The notes below the pieces were generated by a model, which did not search any database, was not told the origin of the DNA, and worked only from the letters and a program-made list of their open reading frames with translations. A DNA stretch of 64,000 nt from Ardenticatenaceae bacterium (GTDB lineage: Bacteria; Chloroflexota; Anaerolineae; Promineifilales; Promineifilaceae), in contig JACKBU010000015.1 of the NCBI GenBank assembly GCA_020634395.1, positions 1 to 64,000 on the forward strand. The letters are read 5' to 3'. Below, one piece after another: positions 27,023 through 35,609 of this stretch (the first letter of the stretch is position 1; every line of letters begins with the position of its first letter). Position numbers and translations under genes: made by a program.

Positions 27023-27472
27023 TTAGGGCCAACTCCGCCCGGCCGCCCACTTTACCTCAAAAATCTGCCGGAAATCGGCTATCGCCTGGGCATCGCCGGT
27101 GGTGATGCTGTGTTCATTTAGGCCCCACGTTTTGTTAAAGGCGCTGTAGTGCAGATTTTGGCTGCCGACGATGAGCAGTTCATCGTCGATGAGCGCCGCT
27201 TTGGGATGCATCGGCCCGTTAAAAAAACGGACTTCCACCTGATCGGCCAGACCCAGTTTCTGTAAGCGTACCACAAACGCGTCCAGCGCCACAAAATTCT
27301 CAATCCCTTCAAATGGGCCAGGCTTCACCAAGATCCGCAGATGAGCGCCGTTTTGTACAGCCTGTAACAAGGCATATTTATACACCGGCGCTTCATCGAC
27401 GGTGCAGATGTTGAACAAAACGTTCAGGTTACAGATCATGTCCAGGGAAAACATGACGTGGACAATGTCCAC
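27023..27472 (-). pseudogene. Truncated phospholipase D-like protein
   Basis: This 149-residue frame contains one HKD-type motif (MHPKAALIDDELLIVGSQNLHYSAF) and the typical C-terminal end of a PLD/cardiolipin-synthase-like protein. Full members have two HKD motifs over 400 or more residues. The first half is missing: only about 150 bases separate this frame from ltrA, and they hold no PLD sequence. The only long start is GTG. It may be a remnant or a single-HKD protein acting as a dimer; remnant is favoured. Confidence 0.6.
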
Positions 27473-27621
27473 CGTTTCCCTTTCCCCCCAGGCAGTGGAA
27501 CAACCGTGAGTACCGGGACGGCCGTATTCCCTGCTAGCCCCTCGTATGCCCTGCTAGCCCTGTATCGTTTTGGGCTTGCCGCTTTGTTCTTTAAAGCGAA
27601 TTGATTTTCCCCTGGAGGGTT

Positions 27622-28863
27622 CTATGATTTGGCTGCTCCTGAAACGTTATCCTCCGCTGCCTTGCCGACCAACTCAACCCAGGCCAGCAGAGTGTAGAAG
27701 ACCGGCGCCAGCAGCAGCAGGCTCACGCCGATCAACAGCGGAATGGCGTCCAGGCTGGTAAACCCGAGCAGCGCAATAAGCACCGCTGCGGCCAACCCGG
27801 CCCGCCGTCCCCGGTCATACAGCGGCCGATGCGCTTCTGAAATGAGAATCGTTTCCATGAGCAAGGGAATGATCACCAGAACCAGCGCACAGGCGCCGAC
27901 CAGCAGCCAACGCACCGCCAGGGGCAGCGCTTCACCGGCATTTTCCACCACATTCAAAACGGCCGCACCTACGGCCACAATGCCAATCGTGAGCGGCAAG
28001 TGGAGAAACATCCAGGTTAAGGTCATCTTTCGGCCCGGTCGGGGCGAATGTTGGGAAATCGCGTCAAAGTAGAACCACCAGATGCCAATGGCGATACCCA
28101 TCCCCAAAACGGCCGTTATCCCCGCTTCCCAGTTCAACTGCGGGTGTTCCGCCAGGCCACGAATCGTGCCAGCGATCACTTCGCCCAACACAATGATGGT
28201 CAACAGGCCAAAGCGTTCAACAAGGGACGGGGAAACGGCCGTTGATAAATCAATTTGCGCCTGGATCGCCGGATTATTGCGCCCCAACGTGGACATATAA
28301 AGGGGCATTTGCAACGAAGCAAACACGGCGATGCCCCACAGGTAAAAACGCAGCGGCGCCATCACCAACACCGAAGCGGCAAAGAGCAAAGTGGTGATGA
28401 GATACACCACCGCATAAGGCTGCGACAAAGGCCGATGGGCCGGGTCGTGGACGCCGGTGCGCCACCACAGTACCAACAGAATAAGCTGGAAAGCGGCATA
28501 GGAAAGGGCAAATCCCGTTGAACTTTCGCCCATGGCATCGTGAGCAAACACCGCCATCGCCGCCACGCTGCCCATTTGCAAAAACGTGAAGACGCGGGTG
28601 CGAATATCGTTGTTGCCGTGCAGATCGTGGTAAAGAGAGCCGTTCAACCAGGCCCACCAGACGATCGCAAACAAAAAGGCGAATTGTCCCACGCTGGTCC
28701 AGCTTACGTTGCCCGCCAGGGCGTGGGCCAATTCCGCGATGATGACCACGTACACCAGATCGTAAAACAGCTCTAGAAAGGTCACGCTGCGTTCCGCTTC
28801 CCGGTCGGCAAGGCGCTTGGGCGGCTGCCACCAGTGGCGAAAGTTTTGTCTCAGGGCACTCAT
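27622..28863 (-). CDS. ltrA: Low temperature requirement protein A
   Basis: This 413-residue membrane protein of the LtrA family (PF06772) has about ten to twelve helices and the diagnostic segments VTFLELFYDLVYVVIIAELAH and ERFGLLTIIVLGEVI. LtrA was named from a Listeria gene needed for growth in the cold; its biochemical role is unknown. The ATG at 28863 has GGAG upstream. It follows a terminator, so it is probably expressed separately from the dehydrogenase genes. Confidence 0.9.
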   Translation of the reverse strand: MSALRQNFRHWWQPPKRLADREAERSVTFLELFYDLVYVVIIAELAHALAGNVSWTSVGQFAFLFAIVWWAWLNGSLYHDLHGNNDIRTRVFTFLQMGSVAAMAVFAHDAMGESSTGFALSYAAFQLILLVLWWRTGVHDPAHRPLSQPYAVVYLITTLLFAASVLVMAPLRFYLWGIAVFASLQMPLYMSTLGRNNPAIQAQIDLSTAVSPSLVERFGLLTIIVLGEVIAGTIRGLAEHPQLNWEAGITAVLGMGIAIGIWWFYFDAISQHSPRPGRKMTLTWMFLHLPLTIGIVAVGAAVLNVVENAGEALPLAVRWLLVGACALVLVIIPLLMETILISEAHRPLYDRGRRAGLAAAVLIALLGFTSLDAIPLLIGVSLLLLAPVFYTLLAWVELVGKAAEDNVSGAAKS

Positions 28864-28891
28864 CAGGTTGATTTCTCCTGCTGGCAACAAA

Positions 28892-28924
28892 AGATGGGTT
28901 CAATCTTGAAGATTGAACCCATCT
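28892..28924 (-). terminator. Intrinsic terminator of the dehydrogenase operon
   Basis: Perfect 16-base arms (28892-28907 and 28909-28924) flank a single central base. On the minus strand a TTTTGTT tract follows the stem. It lies between the SDR gene stop and ltrA. Confidence 0.85.
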
Positions 28925-28938
28925 GGCTGAATCAAACG

Positions 28939-29976
28939 TTAACGGCCGTTTACGCCCGCCAACTCCCCAAACGTCACCCCCGTGAGTTCCTCAGATACCT
29001 GCCACAATCGGCGCGCGTCCGCCTCGTTGTGAGAATCCTCGCTGGATGCAACAACAACCGGATAACCGCCTCGTTCATTGCGGCCGTCGGGACCAAAGTA
29101 TTCGCCACCCTGGACCGCCGGATCCACCGCCGCGCGCATGGTCGGCAGCGCACCCATCGCCGCACTTTGCAAGAACAGTGGCGCCACCAGCATGACCGGC
29201 TTGAAGTACCAGCGATCGGCCATATGGCCCATCAGGTTCGTTTGCGAAATACCCGGATGGGCCGCCACCGCCCGCGCATCGGCCCCCAGCGCTTCAAAGC
29301 GGCGTTGGAGTTCGTAGGTGAAGAGCAGATTGGCGAGTTTGGAACGGCCGTAAGCCCCCATCGGCGTGTAGCCTGCACCGTTCTCGTACATCAAATTGTC
29401 AAAATCCATGCTGCCGCGATAGTGCGCCGCGCTGCTCACATTTACCACCCGCGCCCCTGGTGTCTGGATCAGCAAATCAAACAACAACCCGGTCAGGGCA
29501 AAATGCCCCAGGTGATTGGTGCCCAACTGCCGTTCAAACCCATCTGCGGTGGTGCCGTAAGGAACCATCATAATGCCCGCATTGTTGATCAGCACGTCCA
29601 GGCGGTCATATTGCGCCTGAAACGCCGCCGCAAACTGCCGCACCGACGCCAGATTGGCGAGATCCAACTCCATAATTTCCGCTCGCGCGTCCGGAATTTC
29701 GGCCCGGATTTCCGCCAGCGCCGCTTCGGCTTTGTCCAGGCTGCGGCAGGCCAAAATGGTGCTGGCCCCGTGGCGCGCAAATTCTTTGGCCGCTTCCAGA
29801 CCAATGCCGCTGTTGGCCCCCGTCACAATGATCACTTTGCCCGTCAGGTCGGGCATATCGGCCGTTGACCACTGGCCCGCCGTGGGCGCCTCGTCATGTT
29901 GTCGGGCGCTGATCAGTCGATACAGACCAATGCCGGCCAGAACGGCCGTTACGCCACCAATAAGTTTCTTTTTCAT
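28939..29976 (-). CDS. Membrane-anchored short-chain dehydrogenase
   Basis: This 345-residue NAD(P)-dependent oxidoreductase resembles retinol-dehydrogenase-type SDRs. After an N-terminal membrane segment (about residues 5-22) come TGANSGIG (52-59), the NNAG motif, and the catalytic YGRSK. The ATG at 29976 has AAAGGATG upstream. It is a paralogue of the next gene upstream, from which it is separated by 46 bases; both probably form one operon under the TetR regulator. The substrate is unknown. Confidence 0.88.
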   Translation of the reverse strand: MKKKLIGGVTAVLAGIGLYRLISARQHDEAPTAGQWSTADMPDLTGKVIIVTGANSGIGLEAAKEFARHGASTILACRSLDKAEAALAEIRAEIPDARAEIMELDLANLASVRQFAAAFQAQYDRLDVLINNAGIMMVPYGTTADGFERQLGTNHLGHFALTGLLFDLLIQTPGARVVNVSSAAHYRGSMDFDNLMYENGAGYTPMGAYGRSKLANLLFTYELQRRFEALGADARAVAAHPGISQTNLMGHMADRWYFKPVMLVAPLFLQSAAMGALPTMRAAVDPAVQGGEYFGPDGRNERGGYPVVVASSEDSHNEADARRLWQVSEELTGVTFGELAGVNGR

Positions 29977-30022
29977 GTCATCATCCTTTCTGTGTATTTG
30001 TTCAGGCTCAATCAAGTAGGGA

Positions 30023-30952
30023 TTAAAATGCGTAGTGAATGCCTGTTAATTCTTCCGATATGGCCCAGAGGCGTTGCAGAACGGCCGTATCCTCAAGCGC
30101 ATCGTTGCACTGTTGTTCCGCCGGGTATCCGCGCATCCGAAATGTTTTCGGGCCATAAAACACACCGCCTTTGGCTTCCGGCGCGGTCGCCGCGTACAGC
30201 TGTGGCAAAACGCCCATGCTGATATCGTGGGCCAACAGCGGCCCTGTAATGCCATATAATATCCGCTCGAAAAATGGTGCCCCGGATTGATCCAGGCTGT
30301 TGGTCTGCAAATTGGTCCGCACAAACCCTGGATGCGATGAGTTTGCTATCGTGTCATGGCCGGCAGCCTGGAGCCGACGGTTCAGTTCGGTGGCAAAGGC
30401 GGCATTGGCCAGTTTGCTTTGTCCGTAGGCTGTCCAACGGCCGTATTCCTTCTCCCCCATCAAATCAGCAAAATGAATGGACCCGGTGAAGGCGGCGCTG
30501 CTGGAAGTGCTGTGTACACGCGCGCCAGGGGTGGTTGTCAGCAGGTCCAAAAGCAGCCCGGTCAGGGCAAAATGCGCCAGATGATTCACCCCCAACTGCA
30601 TCTCAAACCCATCTTCTGTTTCCGTGCGCGGAATGGCCATGACGCCGGCGTTGTTGAGCAGAATGTCCAGACGGCCGTACTTTTCCTTAAACGCCCTGGC
30701 AAACGCCCGCACCGAAGCCAGGCTGGCATTGTCCAGTTCCATCACATCCAGTTTAGCCTGGGGCACAGTTTGCTGCACCTCAGCCTGGGCCTGTTTCGCC
30801 TTGTCCAGATTGCGGCAGGCCATGACCACCGTCGCCCCTTTGGCCGCCAGCGTTTTGGTAGATTCTAGTCCCAGCCCACTGTTGGCGCCGGTAATGATGA
30901 CCACCTTGCCGGTCAAGTCGGGAATATCGTTTTGGGTCCATTTACTACTCAT
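30023..30952 (-). CDS. Short-chain dehydrogenase
   Basis: This 309-residue SDR is close to its neighbour but lacks the membrane anchor. It shows TGANSGLG (21-28), NNAGV, and the active-site YGQSK. The C-terminal SEELTGI segment is shared with the paralogue, indicating gene duplication. Its promoter region carries a site nearly identical to the one upstream of the TetR gene, so TetR repression is likely. The natural substrate cannot be told. Confidence 0.88.
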   Translation of the reverse strand: MSSKWTQNDIPDLTGKVVIITGANSGLGLESTKTLAAKGATVVMACRNLDKAKQAQAEVQQTVPQAKLDVMELDNASLASVRAFARAFKEKYGRLDILLNNAGVMAIPRTETEDGFEMQLGVNHLAHFALTGLLLDLLTTTPGARVHSTSSSAAFTGSIHFADLMGEKEYGRWTAYGQSKLANAAFATELNRRLQAAGHDTIANSSHPGFVRTNLQTNSLDQSGAPFFERILYGITGPLLAHDISMGVLPQLYAATAPEAKGGVFYGPKTFRMRGYPAEQQCNDALEDTAVLQRLWAISEELTGIHYAF

Positions 30953-30979
30953 GAATTCTCCTAATTTTACAAATTTAGA

Positions 30980-30995
30980 TTGATTGGTCAGTCAT
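30980..30995. promoter_or_regulatory. Putative TetR operator before the SDR operon
   Basis: TTGATTGGTCAGTCAT matches the TTGACTAATCAGTCAA site at 31599-31614 in 12 of 16 positions, including the whole TCAGTCA half. It lies 28 bases upstream of the SDR start. Confidence 0.55.
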
Positions 30996-31011
30996 TACTG
31001 GCGAAAAAATT

Positions 31012-31578
31012 TTAGGGCGTCACGCCCTGCCAGAAGATTTCGAACCCCTGGGTAATGTGCCGGGTCAGGGGCATGCCGGACAAATTGTGGTCGGTGGCAT
31101 AGGAAACGGCCGCTTCCAACTGGGCATAAAAAATCTGGCCCAGATATGCCGGATCCGTATCAATCAATTCCCCGGCGGCAATGCCCTGCACAATCATCTC
31201 GTAGGCAAACGCCAGCTCCGCCTCCTGGCTTTGCTGCATCTCGTGGCTGACCAAATCAGACAGCTTGAGCTGCATCATCAGGCTGTACCGCAGGGGAAAG
31301 TGCAGTCCCCAATCAATATGACGAAACCAGATATGCTCCACCCGCTCCTTGAGCGTGCCATCTTGGGGGTAACCAGCCAGTAAGTACGTCTTCCACTCCT
31401 GCTTGAGCTGCCTGTACACGGCGTCAATCAGCACGTCTTTGGACTCAAAATAATTGAACAGCGTGCCGGTGGCCACGCCCGCATGTTTGGCAATGCGCGC
31501 CGTCGGCGTGTTCCAGAACCCTTCCTGGGCAAAAAGGTCAATGGACGCCTCGATGAGCTGCGCTTCTTTCTCGTTCAT
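31012..31578 (-). CDS. TetR-family repressor
   Basis: This 188-residue regulator has an N-terminal TetR helix-turn-helix (TARIAKHAGVATGTLFNYFESKDVLIDAVY, about residues 26-55) and an all-helical ligand domain. I start at ATG 31578; a GTG nine bases further upstream is possible. A palindrome lies about 20 bases upstream and a similar one precedes the SDR genes, so it probably represses itself and them. Confidence 0.88.
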   Translation of the reverse strand: MNEKEAQLIEASIDLFAQEGFWNTPTARIAKHAGVATGTLFNYFESKDVLIDAVYRQLKQEWKTYLLAGYPQDGTLKERVEHIWFRHIDWGLHFPLRYSLMMQLKLSDLVSHEMQQSQEAELAFAYEMIVQGIAAGELIDTDPAYLGQIFYAQLEAAVSYATDHNLSGMPLTRHITQGFEIFWQGVTP

Positions 31579-31598
31579 AGCTAACACTATACAATAGA

Positions 31599-31614
31599 TT
31601 GACTAATCAGTCAA
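31599..31614. promoter_or_regulatory. Putative TetR autoregulatory operator
   Basis: TTGACT, four bases, AGTCAA form a perfect-arm palindrome upstream of the TetR gene. It overlaps the stop of the 1221-residue regulator gene. It matches the site before the SDR operon. Confidence 0.6.
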
Positions 31615-34600
31615 TGCCGTGTTTTGTCTGCCAGGCTTCTACCAGCTGATTGAAGTCGCTCCCATTCGGCCAGAAGTTCCCGCCGCCAGGGTACGTTGGT
31701 CAAAAATGAACGGCGCAGGGCGACATCTTGAATGCCTTCCGTTTCGGCTCGGATTCGTTCGTAGGCCCTGGTTAACACGTCTCTACTCCGCTCATCTTCA
31801 TTGGCCTGTAAAACGCGGTAACAAATTAGCGTGTTAAGGCAGCCATATTCCGCCCCGCTAAACTGTTCACCCTGACTCAGATTTGCCAAGACGTTGACCA
31901 GCAGCTCGCGAGCAGCGGCCGGCTCTCCTTGCGCCAGGCAAGCGCCGGCCAGCAAAGTCTGTGCTTCTTCGCGCAAGCTGGTGTTGTGCAGGGTGTGGCT
32001 AAGGGCAACGGCCGTTTCCAACCTCTTCCTGGCCTGCGCCAACCGCCCCAACCGTCCATCCACCAGCCCTAACCCCATCAGCGCCAGACACTCCCCCGCC
32101 CGATCCCCTATTTCCCGGCGAATGCGCAGGCTTTGCTCCTGTAAAGCCGCTGCCTGTTCATAGTCGCCTTGCGCAAAGGCCAGCGTGCCCAGGTTCCCCA
32201 GCGTCGTCGCCTCTCCTTCCCGGTCGCCAATTTCCCGGCGAATCGCCAGGCCCTGCCGGTAATAGGCATCGGCCTGCCCATAATCACCCAGGCAAGCGGC
32301 CACGACCCCCAAATTATTGAATGTTCGTCCCCTTCCCAGTTCGTCGCCAGCTTCTTCGGCAATAGCCAAACTTTGTTGGTGATAATGAATGGCCTGTTCA
32401 TACTCTCCCTGCACGCGGGCCACCATGCCTAAATTGCCATAGGTAGTTCCCGCACGCGCCCACTCGCCTATCTCCTGTTTAATGCGCAAGCTTTGTTCAT
32501 AATAGGCCGCTGAACGTTCATAGTCGACCTGAATCCAGGCGACCAGCCCCATGTTGTTGAGAATGGAACTTTCGCCGGTACGATCCCCGATTTCCTTATA
32601 AATTGACAGGCTGGCTTCATAATTTTGCAAAGCCGCTTCGTATTCGCCCTGAAACCAGGCTACGATTCCCAGGCTTTTCAGGATGTCGGCCTCCGTTTGG
32701 CGGTCGCCGGTGGCCTGCACGATGGCCAGACCTTGCTGCAGGTAAACGTGCGCCTGTTCGTATTCACCCTGTCGCCAATAAACCGCGCCCAACTCATTGA
32801 GCAGCCGGCCCTCATCCACCCGATTGCCAGCCTTTTGCACCAAACTCAGTGCCTGCTGGTAACAAGCACGCGCGCCGTCGTGGTCGCCCCGATTGGCGGC
32901 GATCCGTCCCAAGTTATACAGTGACTGGGCATGCTGGCGGGGCAGCCTGTCGTCGCCCCGCGCCAGAGCCAGGCCCGACCGGCTGTGTGCTTCGCTTGGC
33001 GCCATATTGCCCTCGGCAAAATGAATGGCCGCGAGCCGCACGTGGGCCACCGTTTGAAGATAAGCGTCGTCTTGCTCTTCGCCGATAGCCAAAGCCATTT
33101 GGCCCAGCTGCGCTGCTTCGCTTAAAGTTAGAATGCGCTCCACAAAATAGGATTGTTCGGCGTAAAGCAAGCCGAGTAAGGCGTTAAGCGGCGAGGGGGG
33201 GTCGGTTTTTTCCAGGAAGTTGATGGCTTGAGCAAAGATGTCGTAGGCTTCACGGTAAAAACCGGTCAGGCGGTAGAAGCTGGCCAGGCTGATAACCGCC
33301 TTGGGCAAGGTCTCTATTTGCCGATGCTGCACGGCCCACTGCCAGGCGGCGCGGATATTGGGGATGTCGGCCTGGATTTCGCGCAGCACGGCCGTTTCGC
33401 TTTCCAACTGCCCCTCCCGCTGCTGCAAAAAGTCCAGGTAATAGCCACTGTGCCGGGCAGAAAGAGAACGGCCGATTTCTGGCAGTTGGGCCAGCTCTTC
33501 CGCGGCAAAGTGGCGGATCAACTCGTGCATGTCGAAACGACCGTTCCCCAACGGCCGTAACAACGACTTCTGCGCCAACGCCGTCAGGTGGCTGAACGGT
33601 GCACCCGTCACCGCCTGTCCTGCCGCTGCCGCAAAACCTCCCTGAAAGACAGAACACTGGGCCAACGTTAGTGCCTCTTCTTCCGGCAAGCGCTGCCAGG
33701 AATAAGCAAACACCGCCTGCAAACTCTGATGCCGCGCCGGTAAATCAGGCCAGGAAGCCGTCAGCGCCGTATAGTTTGCCGCCAATGCTTCGGCAATAGC
33801 CGCACAAGATTGATATTGCGTCAGCACCGCCGCCAGTTCAATGCCCAGCGGCAGCCCTTCCACCAACTGGCAAATCCGCACCACCGCCGGTAAATTGACA
33901 TCGTCCAAAATAAAATTGGGTGTGGTCCGGCTGGCGCGTTCGGTAAATAACTGCAAACTGCTCAGGCTGGTCAACGCCGACATGCTGGCGGGCGCTTCTT
34001 TGTCAGGAACCGGTAGCCCTTGCAGCCGGATCACCGCTTCTGCCTGCGCATTCAGCCGCTCCCGCGACGTCACCATTACAGACAGATGGGAGCAGTTCGT
34101 TAACAGGTCCAAGAGCCACCCCCGGCCGGCGATCAAATGTTCAAAATTGTCCAGGATCAGCAGCATGTGGCGTGATTGCAGTTGATTTTGCAGGTGGACG
34201 GTGGCGGCGGCGCTGCCGGGCAGCCGCTTTAAGCCCAAAACGCTGTCAATGGCGCTGGCCAACTGTTCAGCGGCCACTTCTGGCACGGCCGTTTCCGCCA
34301 CATTGGCTAAGGGCACAAACCATACGCCGTCGGCAAAATCGGCGCTCACGGCCTGGGCAGCGGCGATAGCCAGGCGCGTTTTGCCAATACCGCCCTCCCC
34401 CGTGATTGTCACCAGCGGGTAGGCCGGATCGCGCAGCCGCTGGATTGCCTGGGCCAATTCGCTCTGCCGGCCGAAAAATGGGGTGAGCGGGCGCGGCAGA
34501 TAATGCAAACGGGGCGGAGGGTTAACGGCCGTCGGCGCCGCATGCCCCACCTCACCCGCCCTGATCTGTGCCGCCAGGCGCTCTGTTTCGGCCGTCGGCG

Positions 34601-35276
34601 CCAAACCAAACTCGTCGGCCAACGTCTGGCGGCAAAGTTCATACTGCGCCAGGGCGGCTTCCCGGTTCCCGGCGGAAGCAAACAGCAGCATCCGTTGATA
34701 ATGGGCCGATTCCCGCCACGGTTCCATATCTAACAGGCGCTGGGTCAGCATCAGGCCCATTTCCCACTTTTGCGCCTGGATGGTTTGTCTGACCAGCAGA
34801 TCAGTTTGCTGCACAACCAGTTCGTGCAGACGTTCGCGCCACATGGTTTGCCATTCCTCAAAGGGAGCCGCCTGGGGTACATAGAAATCGGTTAGGAATT
34901 CGCCTTTGTAGAGGTCTACGGCTTCACGGCGCTCTTCCAGAGTGAGCGTTTCCACTTGGGTGCGGGTTTGCAGGGCTCCCAGGTCCAGGAAATACGGCCG
35001 TTCCTCGTTCAACGCCACACTTTGCCGGGTAATCACCACATGCTCACCCAGGCTGGCCCGCAGCGCCGGCAGCACGTCACGCAGGTTTTTCAACGCGCGG
35101 CTGTCGGCCACGTCGGGCCACAACAGGGAAGCAAGCCGCAAACGCGGCTGCGGCTGCCCGGTCACCGCCAGGTAGATCAAGACCGCCTGCGCTCTGAGCG
35201 GCAGCCTGGCGCTAATCTCCTCACCATCTAGCCGTATTTCCACAGGCCCTAAAACGTTTAAGACGAACTTACTCAT
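31611..35276 (-). CDS. BTAD-type regulator with NB-ARC ATPase and TPR repeats
   Basis: This 1221-residue protein begins with a SARP-like DNA-binding region (about 1-95) and a bacterial transcriptional activator domain (about 95-245). A STAND NB-ARC ATPase follows (Walker A TGEGGIGKT near 295; Walker B LLILDNFEHL). The rest (about 650-1180) is TPR, with at least eight near-regular 40-residue units such as YEQAIHYHQQSLAIAEEAGD. Such proteins act as large signal-responsive activators. The gene is divergent from the small protein and subtilase genes, the likely targets. The TetR gene follows on the same strand. Confidence 0.9.
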   Translation of the reverse strand: MSKFVLNVLGPVEIRLDGEEISARLPLRAQAVLIYLAVTGQPQPRLRLASLLWPDVADSRALKNLRDVLPALRASLGEHVVITRQSVALNEERPYFLDLGALQTRTQVETLTLEERREAVDLYKGEFLTDFYVPQAAPFEEWQTMWRERLHELVVQQTDLLVRQTIQAQKWEMGLMLTQRLLDMEPWRESAHYQRMLLFASAGNREAALAQYELCRQTLADEFGLAPTAETERLAAQIRAGEVGHAAPTAVNPPPRLHYLPRPLTPFFGRQSELAQAIQRLRDPAYPLVTITGEGGIGKTRLAIAAAQAVSADFADGVWFVPLANVAETAVPEVAAEQLASAIDSVLGLKRLPGSAAATVHLQNQLQSRHMLLILDNFEHLIAGRGWLLDLLTNCSHLSVMVTSRERLNAQAEAVIRLQGLPVPDKEAPASMSALTSLSSLQLFTERASRTTPNFILDDVNLPAVVRICQLVEGLPLGIELAAVLTQYQSCAAIAEALAANYTALTASWPDLPARHQSLQAVFAYSWQRLPEEEALTLAQCSVFQGGFAAAAGQAVTGAPFSHLTALAQKSLLRPLGNGRFDMHELIRHFAAEELAQLPEIGRSLSARHSGYYLDFLQQREGQLESETAVLREIQADIPNIRAAWQWAVQHRQIETLPKAVISLASFYRLTGFYREAYDIFAQAINFLEKTDPPSPLNALLGLLYAEQSYFVERILTLSEAAQLGQMALAIGEEQDDAYLQTVAHVRLAAIHFAEGNMAPSEAHSRSGLALARGDDRLPRQHAQSLYNLGRIAANRGDHDGARACYQQALSLVQKAGNRVDEGRLLNELGAVYWRQGEYEQAHVYLQQGLAIVQATGDRQTEADILKSLGIVAWFQGEYEAALQNYEASLSIYKEIGDRTGESSILNNMGLVAWIQVDYERSAAYYEQSLRIKQEIGEWARAGTTYGNLGMVARVQGEYEQAIHYHQQSLAIAEEAGDELGRGRTFNNLGVVAACLGDYGQADAYYRQGLAIRREIGDREGEATTLGNLGTLAFAQGDYEQAAALQEQSLRIRREIGDRAGECLALMGLGLVDGRLGRLAQARKRLETAVALSHTLHNTSLREEAQTLLAGACLAQGEPAAARELLVNVLANLSQGEQFSGAEYGCLNTLICYRVLQANEDERSRDVLTRAYERIRAETEGIQDVALRRSFLTNVPWRRELLAEWERLQSAGRSLADKTRH

Positions 35277-35294
35277 GGTTTACTGTTATCCAGC

Positions 35295-35316
35295 GGCGCA
35301 GCGTCGGCGCTGCGCC
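35295..35316. repeat. Hairpin in the BTAD/protease divergent region
   Basis: A 9-bp perfect inverted repeat (35295-35303 and 35308-35316) with a four-base loop lies just upstream of the BTAD start. It may be an operator or a leader hairpin. Confidence 0.4.
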
Positions 35317-35378
35317 GGCGTGCCATCGGCGTTTGTTTGCTATTGTATCGTATCCAAGTATGAGCAGGCTGGAAAAGT

Positions 35379-35609
35379 ATGACAACCACAACAAGCAAAC
35401 CATATCGGGTATTCATCGTTCGCTGGTGGGAAAACCAGCACACCAGCACCGACAATTCGTCGCGTTTTGTCTTAGAAATTCCCGGAACGGGAGAACGGTA
35501 TGGCTTCACGTCGGCAGATATGCTGCTGCACGCTTTAAAAAACCAGTTAGACACGGCCGTGCTGCCCCTTAACCCCTCTGCACAACCGGCCGAAGAGGAA
35601 ACCCTATGA
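35379..35609 (+). CDS. Small conserved protein coupled to the subtilase
   Basis: This 76-residue protein (YRVFIVRWWENQ; FVLEIPGTGERYGFTSADMLLHALKNQL) resembles small proteins often found beside BTAD or MalT-like regulators in Chloroflexota. I cannot give it a function. Its TGA overlaps the ATG of the subtilase (ATGA at 35606-35609), showing translational coupling. Confidence 0.7.
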   Translation: MTTTTSKPYRVFIVRWWENQHTSTDNSSRFVLEIPGTGERYGFTSADMLLHALKNQLDTAVLPLNPSAQPAEEETL

